Part shown: positions 23,705 to 32,540 of the stretch, one piece after another
Position numbering within the stretch: the first letter of the stretch is position 1
Layout: each line of letters starts with the position of its first letter
Origin: CADCWK01 sp035944555
GTDB lineage: Bacteria; Chloroflexota; Chloroflexia; Thermomicrobiales; UBA6265
Length of the DNA: 64,000 nucleotides
Reading direction: 5' to 3'
Assembly: GCA_035944555.1 (NCBI GenBank)
Contig: DASZAY010000008.1
Span: 62,001-126,000 of the forward strand
Made by a program: the position numbers and the translations under genes
Notes under the pieces: model-generated
The model's database searches: none
The model's input: the letters and a program-made list of their open reading frames with translations, nothing else
Told to the model about the DNA's origin: nothing

Positions 23705-26392
23705 ATGCCGACCCTCGACGCACTCGACGCCGCGATGCTGACCGCCGACCGCTCGTTCCTCGCTCTGCCCCGGATCGGGGGTGGCCAGGTGACGGTGACT
23801 GGTGGCCAGCCGGTCCGACAGGTCGGCTCCGACGCGGCCGTCTACCAGGTGCGACAGGCGAACGGACGCACCCTTGCCGTGCGGGTTCCCTTCACGGATA
23901 CGCTCAACCCCACGATTGCGGATGCCTGGCAGCAGATCGGTACCGACCGAAGTCTTGCCTCGCTCCGGGACGGTGACCATCCGCTGGTCCTCGCCGACAG
24001 CCGGTTTCTGCCCGACGCACTGGTCGTCCCCGGGCAGGACAGCCGGCTCAAGCGCTACCCCGTGATGGTGATGGGATGGATCGGCGCGCCGACCCTGCTG
24101 ACCGTCGTGATCCGGGCGGCGTCGGCCAGCGACGGCGCGTACATCGGCCAACTGGCCCGGGCATGGCCGGCGATGGTCGAGCGCATGGTGTCGGCCGGGT
24201 TCGCCCATGGGGACCTGACCGGCGACAACGTCCTCGTCCGTCCCGGGATCGACCTGGCACTGGTCGACTACGACACCGCCACCTGGCCCGAACGATCGTC
24301 CGGACCACTGACGCGGTCGATGTCGGCCTACACGCATCCCCGGGCCAACGCGTCGACCGGCTCGGCCGAGCGGGACCGGTTTGCCTCGCTGCTGATCCAC
24401 ACCTCACTCCGCGTCCTCGCCGAGCAGCCCGGTCTGCGCGCCAACCACGGCGAGGACGGCCGCCGGCCCAACGGCGCGCTGTTGTTCTCCGCCTGGGACC
24501 TGCTCAACCCGGAACGCTCGGAACTGTTCGGCCGCCTGCCGCAGACCATTCGCGACCGGACGACCCTCGGGATGATCGAGGAATTGCGGGCGGCCTGCGG
24601 CGCGGCGCCCGGTGCCGCGCCGGCACGACCAGAACCGGCTCGAGCCCCTCGGATCGACGCACGCAGCGGATTGGAGGGCGCCATTGACCGCCCCTCTCTG
24701 TCGCGACCAGCCGTCCCGGCGGTCGGCGCAGCTACCGAACGAACCACGCCACACCTCTCGACGTCCTTCCAGGGCGCTCCGTCCGGACCAGTGACCACCC
24801 ATGAACGGGAGCGACGGACGGCCCGCCGAGCGACGCCTCCGCCATCAACCGTGCCGACGGCTATCGTCGCGTCCGCCGATGGCGAGCAGCTCGCCTCCCT
24901 GTTGCGACGGGGTGAGAGGGCCGGAGCGCTGGCCCATTGGCGGTCGCACGGCCTGGGTCGCGTCCCCGCGCTGGTCGACCGGTTCGGCGAGCAGATGCAC
25001 CAGCTGGAGCGGGAGGAAGCGGTCGGCCACGCCCAGCGTGCCGCGCAGACCAACGACACGCGCCGCTTCCTCATGCTGTGGCAGCGCTACGATCTCGCCA
25101 ACCTGCCCGCCGCCGAGACGCTCCGCCCCATCGCCGAGGTCGCCCGCCGCCGGGCCGACGCCGCCGAGCGGGTCCGCAGTGCCATCGCGACGCGAGATCT
25201 GGGAACGGTTGCCCGCTACTGGTCGTCGCTCCGCGGCGACACGCTGGTGGCCGACCTGGCTATCCCCGCCGGCGAGGCGTTGCAAAGGTTCTTCGGTGAC
25301 CGGATCGGCGCCGCCCTCGTGCATGGCGACGACTGCGGGTTGATCGAGGCCGTCCAGCAGGCCCAGTCACAGCGCATCGTGATCCCTCCGGAAACCCGGC
25401 AGGCCGTTCGCGCCGCCCGGACCCGGATGACGACACGAACCCAGCTTGAGGATGCGCTGCGTCAGCACGACCAGGTCGCGCTGGCCGACCTGCTGATCTC
25501 CGGACGGCTTGCGGCCCTCGGCGACGTGCCGGCCTCGGTGCATCGCCGGGCACTCCAGGCGCTGGCCTTGCCCCACTTGATGCGAGCGATCGACCTGGAC
25601 CGCGACGACGCAATCATCGGGGCGTACGACCCGGCGGTGTTCGACCCTCGCGAGGGTGAGCCGGACATCCTCTCGACCCGCGAGCGTGCCCGGATCGGCC
25701 TGGCCGGACGCCGGATCGCCTGGCTGGAGGCGGTCCGCACCGCCCTGCGCGAGCGCGACACGCGCGCGCTCGGCAAGGCGTTCGCCGCCGTTCCGGAGAA
25801 CGCGATGAGTCGGCTCAGCGCCGTCGAGCGGCGCCGGATCGAGCGCCTGGCTTCCCGGGAGGAGGCGGCGTCGGATCTGGCGTCGGCGATCGCCAGTGGC
25901 GACGACATCGCGATCGTCTCGGCACTGACCCAGGTCGCGTCGATCGGTGGCAGCCTCCCGGACGAGCTGGACTGGGCGGCGGTCCGCGGGGTGGTCGACC
26001 GGGTGACGCTGGCCGAGGCGATCCGCGAAGCGATGACCGCCGACCCGCCCGATGCCGACCGGCTGGCCCGCCTGCTCCCGGTCGCCCGCGCGGCCGCGGC
26101 GGCCGATCCCGACCGCAACGACATCGACTTCGCCGAGCTGGAGCGCGAGGTGCTCCGCGCGGCGCACATCAACCGGCTGCGACAGGCGATCGTGACCGAC
26201 GATGACGACGAGATCGCGACGGCGGCCACCCCGGACCCGTTCAACGCAATCGACCGCCTGCCGCCCGGGCAGAAGGAGCGGGTGGAGCGTGCCCTGGCCG
26301 CCCGTGCCAGGGCGACCGGACAGGCGCCGAAGAACCGCTTCATCCCCACGATCTACGGTTCCGGCACGGGTAACACCCAATCGCCCGCCTGA
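23705..26392 (+). CDS. Protein-kinase-fold protein with C-terminal helical repeats
   Basis: This is a protein of about 895 residues. Residues 20-300 form a kinase-like fold. The glycine-loop region 'VGSDAAVYQV' is followed by 'LAVRVPF', with Arg60 where the usual VAIK Lys stands. The catalytic loop is 'HGDLTGDNVLV' (Asp170, Asn175) and the DFG position reads 'DYD' (188-190). Later 'YTHPRA' and 'RDRFASLLIHTSLRVL' fit bacterial kinases with the LVDYD signature. Residues 300-375 are a Pro/Ala linker. Residues 380-880 hold about eight related helical units of the type 'L..AI..gD...i'. The ATG at 23705 is chosen because kinase homology begins there and AGGGAG precedes it. It lies divergent to the MotB-like pair; the substrate is unknown. 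Confidence 0.7.
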   Translation: MPTLDALDAAMLTADRSFLALPRIGGGQVTVTGGQPVRQVGSDAAVYQVRQANGRTLAVRVPFTDTLNPTIADAWQQIGTDRSLASLRDGDHPLVLADSRFLPDALVVPGQDSRLKRYPVMVMGWIGAPTLLTVVIRAASASDGAYIGQLARAWPAMVERMVSAGFAHGDLTGDNVLVRPGIDLALVDYDTATWPERSSGPLTRSMSAYTHPRANASTGSAERDRFASLLIHTSLRVLAEQPGLRANHGEDGRRPNGALLFSAWDLLNPERSELFGRLPQTIRDRTTLGMIEELRAACGAAPGAAPARPEPARAPRIDARSGLEGAIDRPSLSRPAVPAVGAATERTTPHLSTSFQGAPSGPVTTHERERRTARRATPPPSTVPTAIVASADGEQLASLLRRGERAGALAHWRSHGLGRVPALVDRFGEQMHQLEREEAVGHAQRAAQTNDTRRFLMLWQRYDLANLPAAETLRPIAEVARRRADAAERVRSAIATRDLGTVARYWSSLRGDTLVADLAIPAGEALQRFFGDRIGAALVHGDDCGLIEAVQQAQSQRIVIPPETRQAVRAARTRMTTRTQLEDALRQHDQVALADLLISGRLAALGDVPASVHRRALQALALPHLMRAIDLDRDDAIIGAYDPAVFDPREGEPDILSTRERARIGLAGRRIAWLEAVRTALRERDTRALGKAFAAVPENAMSRLSAVERRRIERLASREEAASDLASAIASGDDIAIVSALTQVASIGGSLPDELDWAAVRGVVDRVTLAEAIREAMTADPPDADRLARLLPVARAAAAADPDRNDIDFAELEREVLRAAHINRLRQAIVTDDDDEIATAATPDPFNAIDRLPPGQKERVERALAARARATGQAPKNRFIPTIYGSGTGNTQSPA

Positions 26393-26458
26393 TCCACCGG
26401 CACGAGTCCTGTTCTTAGTCCCATACCGCCGGCACGCTCCAATGGAGTATCGGGATGC

Positions 26459-28963
26459 TCAGGCTATCGGCGTCGCCGTGGCGGGCGCGTCCTGAACGAC
26501 CACATCGACGGTGAATCTGCGCTCACCGGCCCGGCTGAACGTGAACGGAATGGCGAACCCGTCCGGGTCACTCCTCACCGCCTCCGACGATACCTCGAAT
26601 GGGTCGATGACCAGCATCGAGGAGGGCGCGATCTGGCCGAGATCCTGGTCTCCGACCTGGAGCGATACCGGGCGATCGGCGGAGTTGTACAGCGCGATGA
26701 CGACCGGCATGCCAGCGTAGAGCCCCGTCGCATTGATCAACGTGGGGAATGCGTCGACATCACTCGCCAATTGCCAGAGCGGAGCGGAGGTCTCTGCTTC
26801 GGGCGTCGCACCAGCGGGAAAGCCGAAGGACGGGACGAACTCGTCCAGCCGCCAGACTCCCTCCTCGTAGACCAGCAGGGACACATCCGGCAGGGCATTC
26901 GTCGCGAAAGCCCGGTGCAGCACCAGCAGACGCGGGCTCCCTCGCTCGTCGGATTCCCAGCGCCACACGCCCACGACTTCGTCCGGGTACGGCTGTGCCC
27001 ATGGCCCGCGGACCTGATTCCAGCTCAGCTGCCGGACGCGCGACTCGGCCGACCGCTCATCGCCTTGCGGCAATACCCGGGCGATATGGCTCGCGGACAG
27101 GAGCGACCAATCCGGGCCGGTGTGCCGGTCCTCCAGCGCCTGATCGGCTGCGGATACCTGCCGCGAACACGCCGACCATTGCCGAAGGAAGGTCTGCGCG
27201 GCGATCAGGTCGTCCGACGTCCCCGGCTTCAGCCCAGACGTCATCCGCAGGACTTCGGCTTCCGGCAGGTATTCCGGGAGCTCGGCGACGGGCCCGGTCG
27301 GATTGACCTCGGCGATCCGGAGGACCGCTCCACTCGCCCTCCGGGGCGTGACGCAGTCCGCAGGCGGCGCTGGCGCGATCCCGCCGAACCGGGGATCGTG
27401 AGGCGTCTCCGCCCAGGGTTGGTCAAGCGTGACGACACGAGATTCCCCGGACGCCATCTCGGCGTTGGCGGCAGCCCCCAAGGGAGTCGCGGCCGGAACT
27501 GGAGTTGACACACTCGTCGGCTGAGCCGCCGGTGTGGCGTTGGTACCGGTCCAAACTTCACCGGAGCGGTAAACCGTGATGCTGTAGGAGCGGCCATTCG
27601 ACTCTCCGTCGAGCGTCTGTGTCTCGATCGTGAACCGGAGGCGCCCATCAGCGGCTTCGACCGCAGCCGGATCAACGATGAACGGCTGGAAGGTGACCGA
27701 CTGACCAGGTTCAAGCAGGACCAGTTCATTCACCGCGACTGACACCTGTCGGGGACTGTCGGTCGTGTTGGCGACGGTCAAGGAGATGGGGCGGTCGGGT
27801 TCGAGGCGGCTCGTGAAGCCGTTGAACGGGAATGCCTCACCGGTGGCTGGGTCGAGACGGACGTCGGCGATCTGCGTTCTCGGATCGTTGAATCGGTTGG
27901 AATCGGTATCCATCGATCCAGTGAAACGCCAGCCTCCCCCTTCCTCGACCAACAGGACCGTTTGAATCTCGTCCGTATCGTCCTGTCCGAGCGTCCGGAC
28001 GAGCATCCTTTCCATTCCACCTGCACCGGACGGCAGCATCCGGGCATCCACGACTTCAGCGGGATACGACCAGAAGAACGGCAGATCCAGGAGCTGGAGT
28101 GCGAGGTCAGCGGTCTGCTCCTCGGGAGACGCTTCCTGTCCACCTCCGCTCGTCCATGCGACCACCCAGCTCGCGAGGAACTCCGTCGAGTAGAGAGCGT
28201 GATAGGGAGTTGCGAACGGAATGAGCGTCCCGCCATCGCGCGCGACGCTCTGGAATCGGCAAGCGCTCAACTGCTGGAATAGAACCGTGGCGGCGGTACG
28301 ATCGTCTTCGGTTGCTGACGGTAACGCATCGAAGTCTGACGCTTCCGCGGGCACCATGAGACTGACGTCACCATCATCGGGACCAAGCTCCGCTACAGCT
28401 GCCTCGACGCTCCCCGCGTCCCGTGCCGGCGTCACGCATCCAGCGGCACTGACCGGGTGGGTGGAAGCGACCATGCCATCCGGTAACGGCTGCGCCCACG
28501 GGACGTCGAGGACCGGCAAGGTGTAGGCGGCTGTCGGCGTGCCGGTCGGAGTGGACGGTCCGGCGATCCCGTTGATAGCGGGAGGCGTCGGGGCAGCGGC
28601 ACGGTCGCCCCAGACCCACCAGCCGCCCGAAACGACGAGCGCCAGGACGGCCGCGACGGCGAGCAGATCCACGACGCCGCGGCCACGAGGGCGACTCTGT
28701 GCACGCCGTTGGGATACAGGCCGATGGCATGGCTCCGCCGCCAGGGGTGACAGGATGGTCGGTGGCTGAGTGTGCATCAGGCGCTTCTCCAGGTCATCGA
28801 GGAAGCCGGGCCGGGGGGTTGAGAGGTCATCGGTGCGGGCATCGGTCGCCAACCGGTCAAGGATGGGGACGCCCGGCGACGCGGCGACCGTCCGTCCGTC
28901 CCCGGCGAGCCAGCACGTGGGCGTCGAGCCGCGCTCCCAGGGCATCGGCGGCGGCCTCGTCAT
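26459..28963 (-). CDS. Membrane-anchored sigma-factor-linked protein with duplicated extracellular domain
   Basis: This is a protein of up to 834 residues. After about 95 polar residues there is one transmembrane helix (about residues 96-118, 'LLAVAAVLALVVSGGWWVW'), followed by a Pro/Thr linker and a large outer region. Two homologous halves are visible: both open with a 'PWA..P' motif, then 'CVTP.R..G', and end with 'L.QlsACrfQ'-type segments. Its gene follows the ECF sigma gene, the place of an anti-sigma factor, but no classic zinc anti-sigma motif is seen. The natural start is doubtful: the frame overlapping the sigma stop (ATG 29015 or 29006) fits the N-terminus better and would require a frameshift near 28900-28925. 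Confidence 0.6.
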   Translation of the reverse strand: MTRPPPMPWERGSTPTCWLAGDGRTVAASPGVPILDRLATDARTDDLSTPRPGFLDDLEKRLMHTQPPTILSPLAAEPCHRPVSQRRAQSRPRGRGVVDLLAVAAVLALVVSGGWWVWGDRAAAPTPPAINGIAGPSTPTGTPTAAYTLPVLDVPWAQPLPDGMVASTHPVSAAGCVTPARDAGSVEAAVAELGPDDGDVSLMVPAEASDFDALPSATEDDRTAATVLFQQLSACRFQSVARDGGTLIPFATPYHALYSTEFLASWVVAWTSGGGQEASPEEQTADLALQLLDLPFFWSYPAEVVDARMLPSGAGGMERMLVRTLGQDDTDEIQTVLLVEEGGGWRFTGSMDTDSNRFNDPRTQIADVRLDPATGEAFPFNGFTSRLEPDRPISLTVANTTDSPRQVSVAVNELVLLEPGQSVTFQPFIVDPAAVEAADGRLRFTIETQTLDGESNGRSYSITVYRSGEVWTGTNATPAAQPTSVSTPVPAATPLGAAANAEMASGESRVVTLDQPWAETPHDPRFGGIAPAPPADCVTPRRASGAVLRIAEVNPTGPVAELPEYLPEAEVLRMTSGLKPGTSDDLIAAQTFLRQWSACSRQVSAADQALEDRHTGPDWSLLSASHIARVLPQGDERSAESRVRQLSWNQVRGPWAQPYPDEVVGVWRWESDERGSPRLLVLHRAFATNALPDVSLLVYEEGVWRLDEFVPSFGFPAGATPEAETSAPLWQLASDVDAFPTLINATGLYAGMPVVIALYNSADRPVSLQVGDQDLGQIAPSSMLVIDPFEVSSEAVRSDPDGFAIPFTFSRAGERRFTVDVVVQDAPATATPIA

Positions 28964-29007
28964 GTTCGGGCGACTGATCGCGTCCGAAATCCGACCGGTC
29001 AGGCATC

Positions 29008-29628
29008 TCAGGCATGGGACCGCTTCCGGGAGCCGTCACGGGCGTCCCCCTCCAGCTCGCGCAGCTCATCCCGGAGGCGGCGAATGGCGCGGTAGTGCAG
29101 CATCTTGACGGCGTCGGTCGTCCGACCGGTTACCTGGGCGATCTCGACCGTGGTCAGGTCGGCGAGTCGCAGGTCGATCACCTGACGCTGCTCCGGGGTC
29201 AGTACCGCCAGCGCGGCGTACAGCTGACGAGATGACTCGCTCGCCAGCGCCAGCGTTTCCGGCCCGGGGCCGGGGTCGACGACGGCCAGCTCGTCAGGCA
29301 ACGAGCCGGTCAGACGGTGAGACGGACGACGAACGGTCGGGGCGACGACGTTGTGGGCGATCGTGAACAGCCAGGCGGGAAAGGACCCTCCGCGGAAGCC
29401 GGCGATGCCATCGAGTGCCCGGATCATGGTCTGGCTGGTCGCGTCCTCGGCGGCCTCTCGGGTGCCGAGGCGCCGATAGCAATAGCGGTAGACCGCCTCC
29501 GCCCAGCGCCGGTACAGCTGCGCGAAGGCGCGCCGGTCGGTCGCGGCAATCCTGGCCAGCGTCGTGTCGTCATCGTCGTCGTTTCCCGGCGGCGGCCGTC
29601 CTCGCCCGTCGTCGTCCATGGATCCCAT
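29008..29628 (-). CDS. ECF-family RNA polymerase sigma factor
   Basis: This 206-residue protein has sigma region 2 ('FAQLYRRWAEAVYRYCYRRLG', then 'AAEDATSQTMIRAL') and region 4 ('LTPEQRQVIDLRLADLTTVEIAQVTGRTTDAVKMLHYRA', a helix-turn-helix that reads the -35). Regions 1 and 3 are absent, as usual for extracytoplasmic function sigma factors. The stop codon overlaps a possible downstream ATG, indicating coupling with the membrane-anchored partner. The inducing signal is unknown. The start is ATG 29628, with a second ATG three codons on. Confidence 0.92.
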   Translation of the reverse strand: MGSMDDDGRGRPPPGNDDDDDTTLARIAATDRRAFAQLYRRWAEAVYRYCYRRLGTREAAEDATSQTMIRALDGIAGFRGGSFPAWLFTIAHNVVAPTVRRPSHRLTGSLPDELAVVDPGPGPETLALASESSRQLYAALAVLTPEQRQVIDLRLADLTTVEIAQVTGRTTDAVKMLHYRAIRRLRDELRELEGDARDGSRKRSHA

Positions 29629-29890
29629 CGTCTGGTCACGAGGACGGACACCGATCGGTCCGTCCGTGAAGGCGCTTACCTTACAGACTCGGCATCGGTC
29701 GGGAGGTAACGCCGATCGGCAGCCGATCGTGATTCGCGTGTCGGAACCCCGGCGACGACCCGGAACAGTCCCGTAGCGGCTGGGTTCGCGACCGTCGCGG
29801 ATTCGCTATCCTCCGCTAACAGCACGTCCGTTCCGTCGCCGTTCATGCGTCCCGCCGGTCCGGTCCCGGCGGGCGCCCGAGGCCGAGCCG

Positions 29891-31279
29891 ATGGCATCCA
29901 CCGCCTCCGACGCGTCCCCCACCGCCCCGAAAGAGATCGCCCTCTCCGCCGCGTGGAACGCCCAGGCCTTTCGCGGTCCGATCCGGACACGCGAGGGCCG
30001 CTCCGTCGACATCATCGCCCGGGGCACCTGGACCCACGGGTTCGGGCCGGACTTCCGGGACGCCATGATCGCGCTGGACGGACGCGAGCTCAGGACCGGC
30101 TCGGTCGAGATCCACCTCACGACCCGGGGCTGGCGGGAGCACGGTCACGATCGTGACCCGCGGTACGACGATGTGGTGCTCCACATCGTGCTGGATGACG
30201 ACGGTAGTGAGACGCGCCGGTCGGACGGGATGGTCGTGCCCGTCGCGGCTATCGGCCATCTCCTGACCGAACCGCTCGACGCTGACGCCACGGCGACGTC
30301 CGACTGGTCCCGGTTCGGAGGGGAAGCCTGTGCCCCGGACCTGGTCCGGGATCATCCCGCGATCGCCCGGCAGGTCCTGTACCGTCTCGGGGACACGCGC
30401 CTCGCGGCACGAGCCGCCCGGCTGGAGGCGCGGCTGACCGAGGACGCGCCGGGTCACGTCCTGTACGCGACCCTGCTCGACGGGCTGGGCTATGGCCAGA
30501 ACCGTGTCCCGATGGCCGACCTTGCCGCCACGTTGCCGCTGGCCGACCTGGAGGCGGCCCTCCTTGCGACGGCCCCGTCCGACCGTCTCGCGACCGCCCG
30601 GGCCCTGCTCCTCGGGACGGCGGGTTTCCTACCGCTCGCCCCGACCGATGCCGCCCTCGCTCACCTTACGCCGGCAGCCGTGGCTGAGGTCGAGGCCCAC
30701 TGGCAGCGGGCCGGCGCTCCCTGGCGCCACACCGCGCTTGCGCCGACTGCCTGGCAGCGCGCCCGGGTCCGACCGGCCAACCACCCCGCCGCGCGGCTCG
30801 TCGCCGGAGCCGCGCTTGTTACCGCCGCGCTCGATCGGGGTGGACTCGTCGCGGCGCTCCTGGAACCCCTGCGCGGCCGGGCACTCGCCGTCGCCGATGA
30901 GCCGGGTCGCCTGCCGGACCTCGTTGAGCATCTCCGCGTGCTGTCGACGTCGACCGATGCACCGGGCATCGGGACGGACCGCGCCGCCGCGATCGTCGCG
31001 TCCGGCCTGCTTCCTTTCGCCCTGGCGCTTGCCGCCCAGAACGACGACTACGGGTTGATGGATGGCGCGGCGCTGGTCTGGGAGCGGTTGCCCTGGGCCG
31101 ACAGCAACGAGGTGACCCGCCGTGCGCTGGGGCAGGTTGCCGGCAGCGCGCGCCTCACCGGTCTGGGAACCCGCGGGCAGCAGGGCCTGATCCACCTCGA
31201 TCAGACGCTGTGCGGCCCGCGCCGCTGTCGGGAATGTCCCATCGCGCACGCCAGCGTGGCCACCGCCTCCGCTGAGTAA
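29891..31279 (+). CDS. DUF2851 family protein
   Basis: This 462-residue protein has the N-terminal DUF2851 signatures: 'LSAAWNAQAF', 'WTHGFGPDFRDAMIAL', 'GSVEIHLTTRGWREHGHDRDPRYDDVVLHIV'. The family is widespread in Bacteroidetes and Chloroflexota and its biochemical role is unknown. The His/Asp-rich N-domain could suggest a nuclease-like or metal site, but this is only an impression. The C-terminus carries a Cys cluster 'LCGPRRCRECPI', possibly metal-binding. GAGG lies ahead of the ATG. It is transcribed divergently from the sigma factor gene. Confidence 0.82.
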   Translation: MASTASDASPTAPKEIALSAAWNAQAFRGPIRTREGRSVDIIARGTWTHGFGPDFRDAMIALDGRELRTGSVEIHLTTRGWREHGHDRDPRYDDVVLHIVLDDDGSETRRSDGMVVPVAAIGHLLTEPLDADATATSDWSRFGGEACAPDLVRDHPAIARQVLYRLGDTRLAARAARLEARLTEDAPGHVLYATLLDGLGYGQNRVPMADLAATLPLADLEAALLATAPSDRLATARALLLGTAGFLPLAPTDAALAHLTPAAVAEVEAHWQRAGAPWRHTALAPTAWQRARVRPANHPAARLVAGAALVTAALDRGGLVAALLEPLRGRALAVADEPGRLPDLVEHLRVLSTSTDAPGIGTDRAAAIVASGLLPFALALAAQNDDYGLMDGAALVWERLPWADSNEVTRRALGQVAGSARLTGLGTRGQQGLIHLDQTLCGPRRCRECPIAHASVATASAE

Positions 31280-31389
31280 CCCATTACGAATCACCGTTAT
31301 CCGCGTGCTCGCGACTGGCACAGTGGCTGCGTCCTGCCCTCTCCAGAAGGGCGACATCCGGTCGTCACGCAGGGATACCGGGGGAACTC

Positions 31390-31947
31390 GTGGCGAAGTC
31401 GGACTCCAAGTCGTCGGGGAAGAAGTCGTCCAACCGGAGCGAGAAGGACAAGCAATACACCAAGCCCGAGTTGCGCCAGAAACTCAAGGAAAAGATCCAG
31501 CAGGGTGACAAGGGCGGGCGCCCCGGCCAGTGGTCGGCACGCAAGTCGCAACTGCTCGTCAACGAATACGAGAAGGCCGGCGGCGGCTACACGAGCAGCA
31601 AGCGGACGAAGAAGCAGAAGGACCTCGAGGACTGGGGCGACGAGGAGTGGACGACCAAGGATGGCAAGAAGGCCATCCAGGGCGACAAGACCCACCGCTA
31701 CCTGCCCAAGAAGGCGTGGGACAAGCTCTCCGAGGAGGAGAAAGAGGCGACCGACGCCAAGAAGGTCAAGGACGACGACGGCAAGACCCAGTATGTCCAG
31801 AACACCGCCAAGGCGAAGAAGGCCCGCAGTGAGGCCAGGAAGAGCGGCGGCAAGAAGAAATCGGGTGGCAAGAAGTCCGGCGACAGGAAGAAGTCGGGTG
31901 GCAAGTCCTTGAAGGGCAAGAAGTCGAGCGGCAAGAAGAAGGGCTGA
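31390..31947 (+). CDS. DUF5872-like protein with lysine-rich tail
   Basis: This 185-residue, very basic protein has a central region of DUF5872 type: 'GGRPGQWSARKSQLLVNEYEKAGGGY', then 'DWGDEEWTTKDGK' and 'THRYLPKKAWDKLS'. The N-terminal 30 residues and the last 45 residues are Lys/Ser/Gly-rich; the tail repeats 'KKSGGK'-like units, recalling histone H1-like or DNA-compacting tails. The start is GTG 31390 with GGGGGAA upstream. It ends 22 bases from the convergent nrdR stop. DNA or RNA binding is a reasonable guess only. Confidence 0.78.
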   Translation: MAKSDSKSSGKKSSNRSEKDKQYTKPELRQKLKEKIQQGDKGGRPGQWSARKSQLLVNEYEKAGGGYTSSKRTKKQKDLEDWGDEEWTTKDGKKAIQGDKTHRYLPKKAWDKLSEEEKEATDAKKVKDDDGKTQYVQNTAKAKKARSEARKSGGKKKSGGKKSGDRKKSGGKSLKGKKSSGKKKG

Positions 31948-31969
31948 AAATCCTAGCGACAGCTCAGTT

Positions 31970-32500
31970 CTAGGCTAGTGACCGGCGCCGCGGTGCGGTG
32001 GGACGAGGCGTGCGCCGGGAACCTGTTGGGTGCGTGACCGCGGTCCGGACCGGGCGGCGAAGCTGCTCGATCTCGCGGTGCAGTTCGTCGATATCGGCGA
32101 ACGAGCGATAGACCGACGCGAACCGGATGTAGGCGACGTCATCCAGCTCGCGGAGTTCCCGCAGCACGAGGTCGCCGATGATCGTCGACGGGACTTCCGG
32201 CAGGCCCTTGGCCAGCAGCTCGCCCTCGATGCGCTGGATCGCGGCATCGACCAGTGCTTCGGGCACCGCGCGTTTGGTCAGCGCCACCCGCATCTTTTGC
32301 CGCAGCTTCTGGTGACTGAATTCCTCGCGCCGGCCGTCCTTCTTGACGACCATCAGCCCACCGCCCTCGATCCGCTCGTGGGTGGTGTAGCGGCGCCCGC
32401 ACGACAGGCACTCGCGCCGGCGCCGGATGGCGTCGCCGTTGCCCTGCTCGCGGCTATCGAGGACGCGGGAATCCCGGCCCTGGCAGAAGGGACATCGCAT
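31970..32500 (-). CDS. nrdR: Transcriptional repressor NrdR
   Basis: This 176-residue regulator controls ribonucleotide reductase genes by sensing ATP/dATP. It has the N-terminal zinc ribbon (Cys3, Cys6, Cys31, Cys34: 'CPFC' and 'CLSCG') and an ATP-cone domain starting 'VVKKDGRREEFSHQKL'. The C-terminal 25 residues are Arg/Pro-rich, an extension beyond the usual 150-160 residues. It is the last gene of the division cluster, 40 bases after ftsZ, a usual neighbour in several phyla. No NrdR box was recognised in the window. Confidence 0.96.
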   Translation of the reverse strand: MRCPFCQGRDSRVLDSREQGNGDAIRRRRECLSCGRRYTTHERIEGGGLMVVKKDGRREEFSHQKLRQKMRVALTKRAVPEALVDAAIQRIEGELLAKGLPEVPSTIIGDLVLRELRELDDVAYIRFASVYRSFADIDELHREIEQLRRPVRTAVTHPTGSRRTPRPTAPRRRSLA

Positions 32501-32540
32501 GATCTGTCCTTTCCGCTACCGGGCCCGAAAGGAAAATGGC

